A stretch of 22,851 bases of DNA from Pelargonium cotyledonis. Lineage: Eukaryota; Streptophyta; Magnoliopsida; Geraniales; Geraniaceae. The notes beneath the pieces were generated by a model. The model was not told where the DNA came from. It saw only the letters and a list, made by a program, of their open reading frames with translations, and ran no database searches. The position numbers and the translations under genes were made by a program. The stretch covers positions 1-22,851 of the forward strand of contig JAYMTA010000944.1 of the NCBI GenBank assembly GCA_036897625.1, read 5' to 3'. Positions 11,701 through 20,287 of the stretch are shown here, piece after piece (the first letter of the stretch is position 1; the number at the start of each line of letters is the position of its first letter).

Positions 11701-13059
11701 ATCTTTGTGGCCGAGTGGAGCTCATTTTGAAGAGAACTTGACGTGTCTGAGAAGTTTGAAGGTAAGGAGTTGTGTTCAGCTTGTATCGTTTTTCACAGCT
11801 ACAACATCAGGAGAAGAAGAAATGCCTCGTAATCTAGCATATTTGGAGGTAGAAGATTGTGTTCAGCTGCAGAAGCTGGCTACGAAGATGGCGTGTCTTG
11901 AAAAGATGATTGTGAGAAAATGTCCAAATGTTGGCTCAGTCCAGTTTGATTTTCCATGGAAGCTGAGACATGTCGAGCTTGATGATTGTGGGGATTGGCT
12001 TACAGGTTCTGTGGTCAATGGGATGGTGCCAAATGGCGCTGATTGTGTTCTCGAGCATTTGGAGATCAGAAGTTGTGATTCACTGCAACACTTGGGAATT
12101 ACTAGAGGTAATGTAGTACCCGCGAGGCTCAGGCACTTGAGAATAGAGGATTGTATGAATATGGTCTCACTATCTAATTCTGATGAGGTGATGACAACAA
12201 CACAGCAAGAGCAAGGCGATACAAATTGTGGAGTTGATATCGGCGAAATGGAAGTGCTGGAGATCAAGAACTGTCCATCTCTCACGACAAAAGGAGTGAG
12301 ACTCCCGTTGGAGCTAAGAAACTTACACTCACCAACTGCAGCAAATTAGAGTCACTTCCAAAGGGCTATATATCGAGAGTAGTCGAAGAGATCAAGATTT
12401 GGGAGTGTCCAAACCTGAAAAGCTTGCCAGATTTTCTGCACAGTCTCAAAGATCTCACTTCTTTGTGGCTATACCAATGTGATGGTTTAGAGTGCTTCCC
12501 GGAACGAGGCTTGCCCATCCCCAACCTCAGAATCCTTCAAATCGGCCATTGCAAAAACCTAAAGAGTCTGCCAAATAATATGCATAGTCTCATATCACTT
12601 CAAGAACTACACGTGGAGGAATGTCCTCATCTGATATCCTTTCCAAGGCACTTCCCTCCTAATCTTATTGTTCTTGACATCAAGAATTGTTCAAATATGA
12701 TGGAACCTATGTCGAAATGGGGCTTGCACTATCTCACCTCTCTTCAACAGTTATGGATAGCGGGTTTTAGTAGAGTTCCTAGTCGCTTGATGCTTCCTGC
12801 TACGCTAACGAGTCTTTCTATCAGTACTATGAAGAATCTCGAATCCATATCTTTGTGGGGAATTCAAGACCTTACGTCCCTTACAAAATTATATCTCTGG
12901 TATTGCCCTAAGCTCCAAGACTTTCCAAAGGAAGGCCTCCCTCCCACACTTGAATTGCTATGGATCAGACGGTGTCCTATTCTTGCAAGCAAGTGCACGA
13001 AGGGGAAGGGAAAGTACTGGCGCGCCATCTCTCTCATCCCCCAGATCGACATAGCCTAA
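8783..13059 (+). pseudogene. CC-NBS-LRR disease resistance gene (RPP13-like 1/RGA type), disrupted at three sites
   Basis: CNLs are cytosolic immune receptors. One frame runs MEVVAAFGGALLRVSFEKL... with an Rx-type coiled coil whose EDVID-like motif reads EDVLDEF. It continues through an NB-ARC domain: P-loop GVAGLGKTT (codon about 222), RNBS-A FELRAWVRVSD, kinase-2 VLDNVW, RNBS-B GSKIVVTTR, GLPL CKGLPLVART, RNBS-D CFAYCAIFPKGYEF and MHD VMHDLIHDLAQ. A long LRR follows, ending in KGKYWRAISLIPQID, the usual C-terminus of this clade. Three lesions break it: TAG at 9191-9193 (codon 137, within a typical EMG-KLK context); TGA at 10592-10594 (codon 604), where relatives have LRVLSL, so CGA to TGA is likely; and a 1-base loss near 12317-12321 (AAGAAAC), after which the LRR continues in another frame from 12322 to 13059. 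Full span is about 1,425 codons, normal for the clade. The kinase-2 aspartate is also Asn (LDNVW rather than LDDVW). No introns are needed. Confidence 0.92.
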
Positions 13060-13695
13060 GTATTATCAGATACGCGAGGACATGGAGGTAAGCATTAGCA
13101 TACATACTCGTATCAGTAGCATTATGCCTCTTAAAAATTTACTTGGATCTTGATCAGTACTTTATGGGATTTAGACTTCATGGTGCTTGATTTTTATGAC
13201 AGGTTGTATCTTATATTTCGGGTACGTATCGAGACTCAAACTTGTGCTCTTTTTCCTCCACCAAAGCTCCAAGAAGTGCTGTTCCAGAGCCATTTTCAAT
13301 CCAAAACAGATCAATCAACCCCAAGAAACCAAAATACTTGCAGTCCTGTATAAAAATAGCATCTTTGTTCAAATACTTGAGCACTTGGTGGTTTTGGAGA
13401 CAAGATGTGGCTTCGACACAGAGGCTCTTCAAGAAGAACGGAACAAGACAGGTAAAGAGGTTGTAATGTGAATTTTGAGGTTTTCATAGCAGTGAGTGTG
13501 AAATTATAGATAATAGCTTTGTACATGATGAGATTGATTTTGTCATTTCCAAAAGTATGGTGGCAACTAAATTGTAAGCTGCAATGTATTACAGAATTTA
13601 TACTGAAAAAGATTGGATTTTAGCTTAGCAGACTTGTTGCATCAGGTTCATTCTTTTGGGTAAAAAAATGTTCAAAAAAGAAGAAAAAACTTAAT
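13060..13695. other. 3' flank of the CNL
   Basis: This is probably the transcribed 3' region of the CNL. A donor-like GAG-GTAAGC at about 13086 and an acceptor-like TTTTTATGACAG ending near 13202 would allow a 3' UTR intron, as is common in this clade. The short overlapping ORFs on both strands between 13150 and 13526 have no recognisable domain, and I do not call them genes. Confidence 0.4.
13684..13689 (-). terminator. Pol III terminator of tRNA-Ala
   Basis: There are six T on the tRNA strand, starting six bases past the discriminator base. This is the standard Pol III stop signal. Confidence 0.8.
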
Positions 13696-13768
13696 TGGAG
13701 ATGCGGGGTATCGATCCCTGTACCTCTCGCATGCTAAGCGAGCGCTCTACCATCTGAGCTACATCCCC
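13696..13768 (-). tRNA. tRNA-Ala(AGC)
   Basis: This 73-nt sequence folds as a cloverleaf. The acceptor stem is GGGGATG/CATCTCC with one G-T pair and discriminator A. The D-stem is GCTC/GAGC. The anticodon stem is CTCGC/GCGAG around loop TTAGCAT, with anticodon AGC. The T-loop region is ATCGATA. The A box (TAGCTCAGATGG) and B box (GGATCGATACC) are present. CCA is not encoded, as expected for a nuclear gene. One T-stem pair is A-C (positions 50 and 64) where plant tRNA-Ala normally has G-C. Confidence 0.96.
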
Positions 13769-14336
13769 TCCATTAATGTCAAACAAAACTCGAACTTCTG
13801 ACCTCAATTAGAGAAATGTGACTATCGATTGTCAAGACTTTTGATATTTCAGTTTATTACATTAAGAATGCTTTCGACAACTCAATAAACATTATAACAC
13901 AAATTCCCCTTTCTACCGTGCTTTGGTTCTAATGATCTTCCGATTATTTATGCTTGCAAAACAAGATTTCTTTCGACTCTGTTTCATATTTTTTCTCAAA
14001 CGTATATTCATGCAAATTAAGAGTCCTCTACTATATCTTTTTTGGACTTTAAATCATGTCCTCGAATAGAGACCAATACTCAAGTGTTAGACATAGTAAA
14101 ATAAATGTCTATTTATAGCAAATAGTTACAAGTTCCAATCCGGTTCCTTTAAAAAGTAATTAAGACAATATATTAAGAAAACAATAATAATGAAAGTTTA
14201 GGTGTGTCAGTTCCAAAACACAAGTCACAACCGAACACAATACAATGATCTCCTCACGTTGGTGTAGTAGTTGTTTGGTAATTGCTACGTGTCCCTGTCA
14301 TTCTGTTTTCTCTCTCCTCTCTTCCCTCCGAAAAAC
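13769..14336. other. Intergenic region and probable formin promoter
   Basis: There is no gene here. The sequence is AT-rich up to about 14260. A CT-rich tract at about 14300-14330 (TTTTCTCTCTCCTCTCTTCCCTCC) resembles the start of a plant 5' UTR, so transcription of the formin gene probably begins near there. I see no convincing TATA box. Confidence 0.4.
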
Positions 14337-14495
14337 ATGAATCAACCCAACTTCCTTCCCTTTAACACACACAAAAACCAGAAACACTTTCTCAGAAACA
14401 CACAGATTGTCCATTTTCTTCTTTTGCTTCTGTTCGACCTCCCAGAATCTCTAGTTTCTAAACCAATATTGCCTCCATATTGGTTTAGAAACTAG
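14337..14495 (+). promoter_or_regulatory. Upstream ORF in the formin leader (52 codons)
   Basis: ATG at 14337 opens a 52-codon frame (MNQPNFLPFN...) ending at TAG 14493-14495. The stop falls on the last base of the right arm of the main hairpin in the leader. If the leader starts upstream of 14337, this would be the first ORF met by scanning ribosomes. Expression is not shown, and a leader intron could remove it. Confidence 0.35.
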
Positions 14496-14503
14496 CTGAT
14501 TCT
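14444..14503. repeat. Near-perfect inverted repeat (25-bp stem, 7-nt loop) in the formin leader
   Basis: A perfect 19-bp arm, CTAGTTTCTAAACCAATAT (14451-14469), faces its exact reverse complement at 14477-14495 across the loop TGCCTCC. After a small 1x2 internal loop, the stem continues with AGAATC (14444-14449) pairing to GATTCT (14498-14503). In RNA this is one 60-nt hairpin. Its near-perfect pairing suggests recent origin or a paired function. Confidence 0.95.
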
Positions 14504-14624
14504 TTCTGTTTTTTGGCTTAATTTATTGTTTCTGGGCATTGCATCACATCTGCATTACATTCAGCTGTAAAAACAAGTCGAGGGCAAGAGAAAAAAAAAT
14601 CATTTTTCCATTGTTCCTCTTGAT

Positions 14625-14921
14625 TGATTGCTTCAAGTTTGGATTTTTGGAACAAGTGATCAGCTTTATTGTACCCTTTTGGGAGACCTAAAAAGGGTTG
14701 TTTGGGTTTTCTTGATTAACTGATTGTTTCAAGTTTGATTTTTGTTGGGTTATTTACAAAAGTGATCATTCTTGTTATGACCCTTTTGGAGACCTAAAAA
14801 GGGTTGTTTAGTGAATTGGGTTTTCTGGATTGATTGTTTGTTCAAGGTTGATTTTTGTTGGGTTATTGGCAAAAGTGATCATTTTTTAAAAAGCCCTTTT
14901 GGGAGACCTGATAAGGGTTGG
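14625..14921 (+). repeat. Three tandem repeats, each with a small hairpin, in the formin leader
   Basis: Copies begin with TGATTG(T/C)TT near 14625, 14721 and 14831, with unit lengths of about 90-110 bases. Each contains GTGATCA, then CCCTTTT, GGAGACCT and AAGGG. The CCCTTTT/AAAAGGG arms pair around a GGGAGACC-containing loop at 14673-14698, 14780-14804 and 14894-14917. The third copy has a weaker stem (CCCTT/AAGGG). The repeats end about 60 bases before the formin ATG. Confidence 0.85.
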
Positions 14922-14936
14922 TCTCAATTCAATGAG

Positions 14937-15113
14937 ATGAGAAGGGAAGGATTCGATATAGGGAGTGATTTGAGAAACAATGGAATACCGAAGAGCTTGT
15001 TATGCTATTGTTTTTTTCATTCTGCTATGTGCTTTGTGCAAACGGAATTCAGAGGACAAGCAAAGCAGGCTTCAGAGCTGGTTCCTGGCGGTGGCGCCTC
15101 CTCTTACCGGTGA
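14937..15113 (+). promoter_or_regulatory. Upstream ATG whose ORF overlaps the formin start
   Basis: ATG at 14937 lies 43 bases before the formin ATG in another frame. Its ORF (MRREGFDIGSD...) runs over the formin start to about 15113. An even shorter ORF (ATG AGA TGA) starts at 14932. Ribosomes starting at 14937 would bypass the formin ATG, so the leader should depress translation unless scanning is leaky or another transcription start is used. Confidence 0.4.
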
Positions 15114-18100
15114 CATGGTATGTGCTTTTTTGTGCACTTTATTGAATCTATGTTATGCAAGTTTCATGCATATTATGATATTTACTTTGTTTTGTGTTCC
15201 TAAAAGACAACAATTGACGACTGAGGAGATGAGTGTGTTTGATTGAGCTCTAGTTTTAGCTTATTGTTGATGTAGATTGAGGTTTGGTTAAAATTAAGTT
15301 CATTTAATGAACTGATTGGTGTGTTAGTTGTTATAAGATAAAAATGTGCATAGGTGAAAATGGAGAGAACCCTACATAGCATGAAGGAACATAAATCGGG
15401 AAAATGATGTGTGTGTGTGTGTGTTAATAGTATATGTTTTTAACTCCTTTAAGGCTAGAAAGCTAAACTGAAGTTCAATAAGCATCGGTTTGTACAATTC
15501 AGGATGTCTTTTCTGAGGTAAGCACGTCTTAATATGGTAAAGACTAAAAGATTCTGATAGAACTGCACATACGTTTGTGTTTCTAATATCTACATAAAAT
15601 TTGTTTGAATTTTGATTATTGAATCGATTCAACGACTATCAAAATTTGGTGAAATACTAACCAAGGTGAAGCAGGCCTTGACCCATAGCAGGAAGGAACT
15701 TGTGGACTCGAAACAAGCCAAAGAAGGTGTTGATTTTGACATGACATTGGAGGCAAAAATTTATTTCAAATCAATACTATTGAAGCAAAATTTACTGAAG
15801 ACTATCGAGAGTCTGTGTCCACAAGCGAAACGAACTCTATGGGATTGCTTGCATGAGAGTGGAGCAAGCTCTAATAATTGGTTCATCGGGTGTCTCGAAT
15901 CACTTTTTGATTGGCCTGATGTTCCCAGAAGACGCCTTGCAAGTGATTCGGATAAATCAAAACGAAAAGTTCCATCTCCTTCCCCATCTCCATCTCCATC
16001 TCCATCTCCATCTCCATCTCCATCTCCATCTCCATCTCCAGCAACATCCGAATCTCCTCCTGTTAAGCATCCAAAACCATCATCAATCCAACCTGTCACC
16101 GTTAACCCCTTTCTGGTACCATCAGGTTATAAAGAGCCTCCACCTAGTGAACCGATATTTATTGACCATCGACAAAAGACGTCTGATGGCAACATGGTGC
16201 CAATTATTGTTGCTGTTGCTGCAGCTGTTATAGTATTGATTATCCTAGTTGCGGTAGTTCTAGTTTGCCGTCTTAGTGGCGAAAAAACTGTACCTGTTGT
16301 TGGAATACGAGATGAGAAGCCTCTCCTGACCTTAAGCCCGGGTAGTTCCGGTATGCAACTCTCAAGCTTCCTCATTCTCTAATCACGAACTTCGTTGATT
16401 TATAACGTGTTTTCTGATAAACCTTTCTTGTATTGTCAGGTTCTCCAGCTTTAGGAGATACCGGAAACAAAGAATTTGCTATCGACGGTGGAAAGGTTTT
16501 CTCTTCTGAAAAAAATGAGGTCAAAGCGTTTGATAGTTATGATTCAATTCCTCCTTTGAAACCTCCTCCTGGAAGACAAGTAGCAGCTCCAGCTCCAGCA
16601 GAAGCTCAAGCGCCTCCAGCTCCAGTAGAAGCTCAAGCTCCTCCACCTCCTCCCCCTCCTGCACCTCCGGCACCGCCTCCCTCTCCCCCAGGTTCAAAAT
16701 CCACACCACCTCCGCCTCCAAAAGGTGCTTGTGTTCCACCTATGCCGCCAAAAAAGCAGCAAGGGCTAAGTGGCTCCAGTGTAGGAGGAGATGGTGAATC
16801 CGTAGCTCCAAAAGCCAAGTTGAAGCCGTTCTTTTGGGATAAGGTTACTGCTAGTCCTAATCGCTCAATGGTTTGGAATGAAATCAGAGCTGGCTCTTTT
16901 CAGTAAGAATCAATCCCCGTCTTCCCTTGGGAAAAAAAAAACAAGTCTAAAATGTAATGATCTAACTTTCATATTATGTAGGTTCAATGAGGAAATGATG
17001 GAATCGTTATTCAGTTATGCTAATGCAAATCAAAACAAAAACCAGAAGAGAGAGACGTCCCTAGAGCCTCAGTATATTCAGTTAATTGATAAACGGAAAG
17101 CACAAAATTTATCAATTCTCCTAAAAGCACTAAATGTGACAACCGAAGAGGTCTGCGATGCCCTTCTGGAAGGTCTGTCTCTTTCACTTTCTTTAGAAGC
17201 ATCCATGCATTGATATCTATCATCACTTCTCTTATGCCCATTATTTATTACTGATTCAGGTAACAAACTTCCAGTGGAGCTCATTTCAACTTTGTTGAAG
17301 ATGGCACCATCACAAGAAGAGGAACTGCAGCTCAGGTTATATGCTGGGGATGTTACGCTACTTGGCCCTGCAGAGCAGTTCCTCAAAACCTTGATCAGTA
17401 TCCCATTTGCTTATAACCGGCTAGAATCGTTGCTTTTCATGAGCAATCTTCACGAAGAAGCCACAGGAATTAAGGAGGCACTTGCTACTCTAGAGGTAAG
17501 GAGACAACAGAGTATTGTGCTAATATCTCCACTGGTTTCTCTTTACCCCGTTTCATTGTGCTCATAGCTTTTTGTTTCCATATGATTCTTGTTAAGAGTA
17601 TAAAATTAGTATAAGGCCTTCTTTAAGCTTTTATAAGTAAAGTTGAATATGTACATGGTATATGTTAAGGAATTTCACATTGATAAAATGTGAAGTTTGC
17701 CGCCACTTGACATACGAATTGGGTCTTCCATCTATCATTTTAAACTATTGGGTTAGAGTTAAGTTTAACATAGAGCTGATTTTGCTTGAGCATAGTAACT
17801 TCTCTGCTTGTAAGCGAGCGTTAGTGTTAAGGAATCATACATTGAAAGAATGTGAAAAATGTCGTCACTTAGTTGAGCCCTCCACCTATCAGCTTAACCT
17901 TTTGGGTTTGAGTTAAGTCTTGCAGCAGGAGGCAAGAAGTAGACATGTGCATGATCACGTGGAAAGTTTAAACTTTCAGGTTGGAGTTAAGTTTTGGTTG
18001 CATTGGACCTTTATATGGTATCAAAGCCTACTTGACCTAGAGGTTACAAGCTCTAGCTGTGCTGTCTCTTTGATTGTTAAAATTATGTAAGAATTTTTCA

Positions 18101-19088
18101 CGTGAGGGGACGCGTACCTCTACCATTCTCTTATTCATATCGAAAAACCATAACAATGTATCCATCCAGCTATTTATGTTTTTAACTATAATGGCAGGTG
18201 GCTAGCAACCAACTCAAAAACAGCAGACTATTTCTGAAACTCTTGGAAGCAGTTCTCAAGACCGGCAATCGCATGAACGACGGCACATACCGTGGTGGTG
18301 CACAAGCATTCAAGCTCGACACACTATTGAAGCTCTCGGATGTGAAAGGAACTAATGGGAAGACCACGCTTTTGCACTTCGTAGTTCAGGAGATCATCCG
18401 GTCTGAAGGTGTACGAGCAGTTCGTACTGCAAGTGCAAGCCAGAGCATCTCAAGTGTGAAATCCGAGGATTTATCCGATGATTCATCACTTGACATGGAA
18501 CAACACTATTGCAAACTTGGCCTTCAAGTGGTGTCGGGTTTGAGTAATGAGCTCGAGGATGTTAAAAAGGCGGCAATCATAGACGCTGATTCTCTAACAT
18601 CAACACTCTCACAACTTGGCCATTCGCTCGTGAAAGCCAAGGAGTTCATGAACTCTGAGGCTCAGAATTTAGGCGAAGGCAGCGATCGGTTCAACCAGGC
18701 ACTAACTCACTTCATGGAAAGCGCAGAAGTAGAGATCAAATGGTTAAGGGGGGAGGAGAAGAGGATCCGCGATCTTGTGAAGAAGACCGGAGAGTTTTTC
18801 CATGGAAACTCGGGCAAAGATGAAGGCTTGCGCTTATTTACAATTGTACGCGATTTCTTGAAAATGTTGGATAAGGTGTGTAAGGAGATCCACGACGCGC
18901 AAGTGTCAGCCGTGAAAACTCACAAGAAAGATTCATCATCAGCATCTGTCTCGTCAGCTTCTCCGGAAATGCAACAACAACAATCTGATCATTCTGATGC
19001 TGGTCCCCGGCAAATGGACGACTCAGATTCAAGTTCAAGTTCAAGTTCGGATTCGGATTCAGATGACGACAGTTCAGATGATGACTGA
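14980..19088 (+). CDS. FH5: Class I formin, FH5-like actin nucleator
   Basis: Class I formins nucleate and elongate actin at membranes. Exon 1, 14980-15117, encodes a hydrophobic signal peptide (MEYRRACYAIVFFILLCAL). Later exons are 15666 (or 15675)-16350, 16440-16902, 16982-17172, 17260-17495 and 18198-19088, all GT-AG and phase-consistent. A 15-nt microexon at 15492-15506 is likely. In order: a plant-specific N-terminal region (ENLLKTIESLCPQ-like), an SPSPSP extensin-like stretch, a transmembrane helix (VPIIVAVAAAVIVLIILVAVV, about residue 230-252), a proline-rich FH1 (about 315-382), then FH2 from LKPFFWDKV through QYIQLIDKRKAQNLSILLKAL and RLFLKLLEAVLKTGNRMNDG. It ends in a Ser/Asp tail. 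With the microexon it is about 872 residues. The FH2 is intact. The second exon is the one uncertain place, because an in-frame TGA at 15606-15608 and the lack of AG sites prevent extending it upstream. The last intron (17496-18197) carries retroelement debris. Confidence 0.92.
15972..16040 (+). repeat. CCATCT hexanucleotide repeat coding for Ser-Pro repeats
   Basis: About ten near-perfect CCATCT units within the formin exon encode a run of alternating Ser and Pro just outside the transmembrane helix. (SP)n is an arabinogalactan/extensin O-glycosylation motif, so this part may contact the cell wall. Each unit changes length by two residues without breaking the frame, so alleles may vary in length. 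Confidence 0.9.
17663..18028 (+). mobile_element. LTR-retroelement remnants in a formin intron
   Basis: Two related segments begin TGTTAAGGAAT at 17663 and 17825. Each continues with CA(T/C)ATTGA, AATGTGAA, a CACTT block and TTGGGTT-GAGTTAAG, and they lie 162 bases apart. Downstream at 18016-18028 is TGGTATCAAAGCC, one base off TGGTATCAGAGC, the primer-binding site complementary to initiator tRNA-Met used by Copia and TRIM elements. This reads as a decayed LTR copy (partly duplicated) plus primer-binding site, with no coding part left. Confidence 0.6.
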
Positions 19089-19120
19089 ATCTATTAGGCC
19101 TCACACTCGAAAAAAGACAG

Positions 19121-19211
19121 GTAAGAGAGACTTCATTGTTCTTGCATACATTGAAGTAACATTTTCTTTCAAGATATTCTAAGTATCTAGCTAACGCATT
19201 TTCTTTTCCAG
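19121..19211 (+). other. Probable 3' UTR intron of the formin gene
   Basis: AAGACAG-GTAAGAG at 19121 and a TTTCTTTTCCAG acceptor ending at 19211 flank 91 AT-rich bases, starting 32 bases after the formin stop codon. Both sites are strong. Confidence 0.6.
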
Positions 19212-20176
19212 GAAAATCACCCGGGGAGCTTGGAAATGTTGTGTAATCAGTGCATATCTCGTATCAGATCGATCTTGGGACGAACTTGAGGCTCGTGATT
19301 CTGTTGTTTTCGATCTTGTTTTTGTGCAAATTGTTGAAGAATGTGTGTTTGGGGATGTGATGTGTATGTAAAAAAAATATCTGGAGACGAAAGAGTGAAA
19401 AACGGAAGTATTGGGGTCGTACAGCAAATTATGTTAAATGGACACAAAAGAAGAACACTCGTGTTTTACATAATTTATAATGAAATGGATTATTTTATGG
19501 TTATATAGTATTATACAGTATATATTAAAGCTGACAATTCTTGTACTTAGTGTTTGTGTCCGGATGAAAGTTTTTATACGTAGTATAGCCTAATAACAAG
19601 ATACATTTACATATTTATAAACACAAAACACGACATGTTTAGTTTAATATGAATTATTTAATCGTTAGTTTTTGCGTTGATATATTCAAGTGATTCCACC
19701 AAAATTATCGTAAGAAAAATACTAGTGAAACACATGCTCGAACGTCTGATTGGATTTTTCGGGATCGAGTTCAAAAGGGCCGACCAAAAAATTATGTATT
19801 TTTTCTTTTGGCCGAAGAGTAATCAAGTCTATGTTATGACATGCAAAGTAAAAATGTGTATTGTGTTTCAGGTGATCATAAAAAACGGGTAGTTGCGCAG
19901 TTGGTTACACATACTTCATGGGAAGAAATAGCGTTTGCATTCGATTCTCGCTCAATACACCCCTAATGATAGATATGAACTTTAACTATGACTTACTCTC
20001 GAATATGGATTAACGTAAGTGTGACAAAATAACTTAAAAATGTCAACCGCGAGTTTGCAGACCCGCTCAGGAAGCTCATAGTTTAGACCGGAAAATAAAT
20101 AATTGGTCTAAATTGACGGTTCCGCTTCTTATTTTTATCCATTTTCTTATTTGGATAAACCGTCACCATCAGATTC
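19212..20176. other. Formin 3' end and intergenic region
   Basis: The formin 3' UTR probably continues to about 19450-19500, where TAATAATGAAATGG-like A/T-rich signals could serve polyadenylation. Beyond that the sequence is AT-rich with no credible gene. The exception is a tRNA-like patch at 19887-19966, listed separately. Confidence 0.45.
19887..19966 (+). mobile_element. tRNA-derived SINE head or fossil tRNA
   Basis: TTGCGCAGTTGG at 19893-19904 matches the Pol III A box at 11 of 12 positions, with TTAC following as in tRNA D-arms. CATTCGATTCT at 19938-19948 matches the B box (GGTTCGANTCC) at 8 of 11. The 33-base gap fits tRNA-derived SINEs. There is no sound cloverleaf, and I could not identify a tail or target duplication. 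Confidence 0.45.
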
Positions 20177-20248
20177 CACGTGTAGGGCTAAAAATAGATC
20201 ACTAGAATCATACAAACTCTATAAATAGTATGCTAGAACCCTAAACCC
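20177..20248 (+). promoter_or_regulatory. Core promoter of the 108-residue gene
   Basis: A perfect G-box CACGTG (20177-20182) lies about 40 bases upstream of a consensus TATA box, CTATAAATAG (20219-20228). Just downstream is AACCCTAAACCC (20237-20248), a telo-box-like motif often found near the start of plant genes for translation and growth. The ATG follows at 20288, which suggests a leader of about 35 bases. Confidence 0.7.
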
Positions 20249-20287
20249 ATAAAATCTTACCGATAAGCCTGTTCCAAATCCAAAAAA

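Noticed and set aside
13150-13526. Cluster of short ORFs after the CNL
   Set aside because: Different frames on both strands overlap, none has a recognisable motif, and the region is best read as CNL 3' UTR and flank.
15761-16233. Long alternative frames (Gly-Asp and His-Leu repeats) in the formin exon
   Set aside because: They are the other frames of the CCATCT repeat; the Ser-Pro frame fits the formin and its transmembrane helix.
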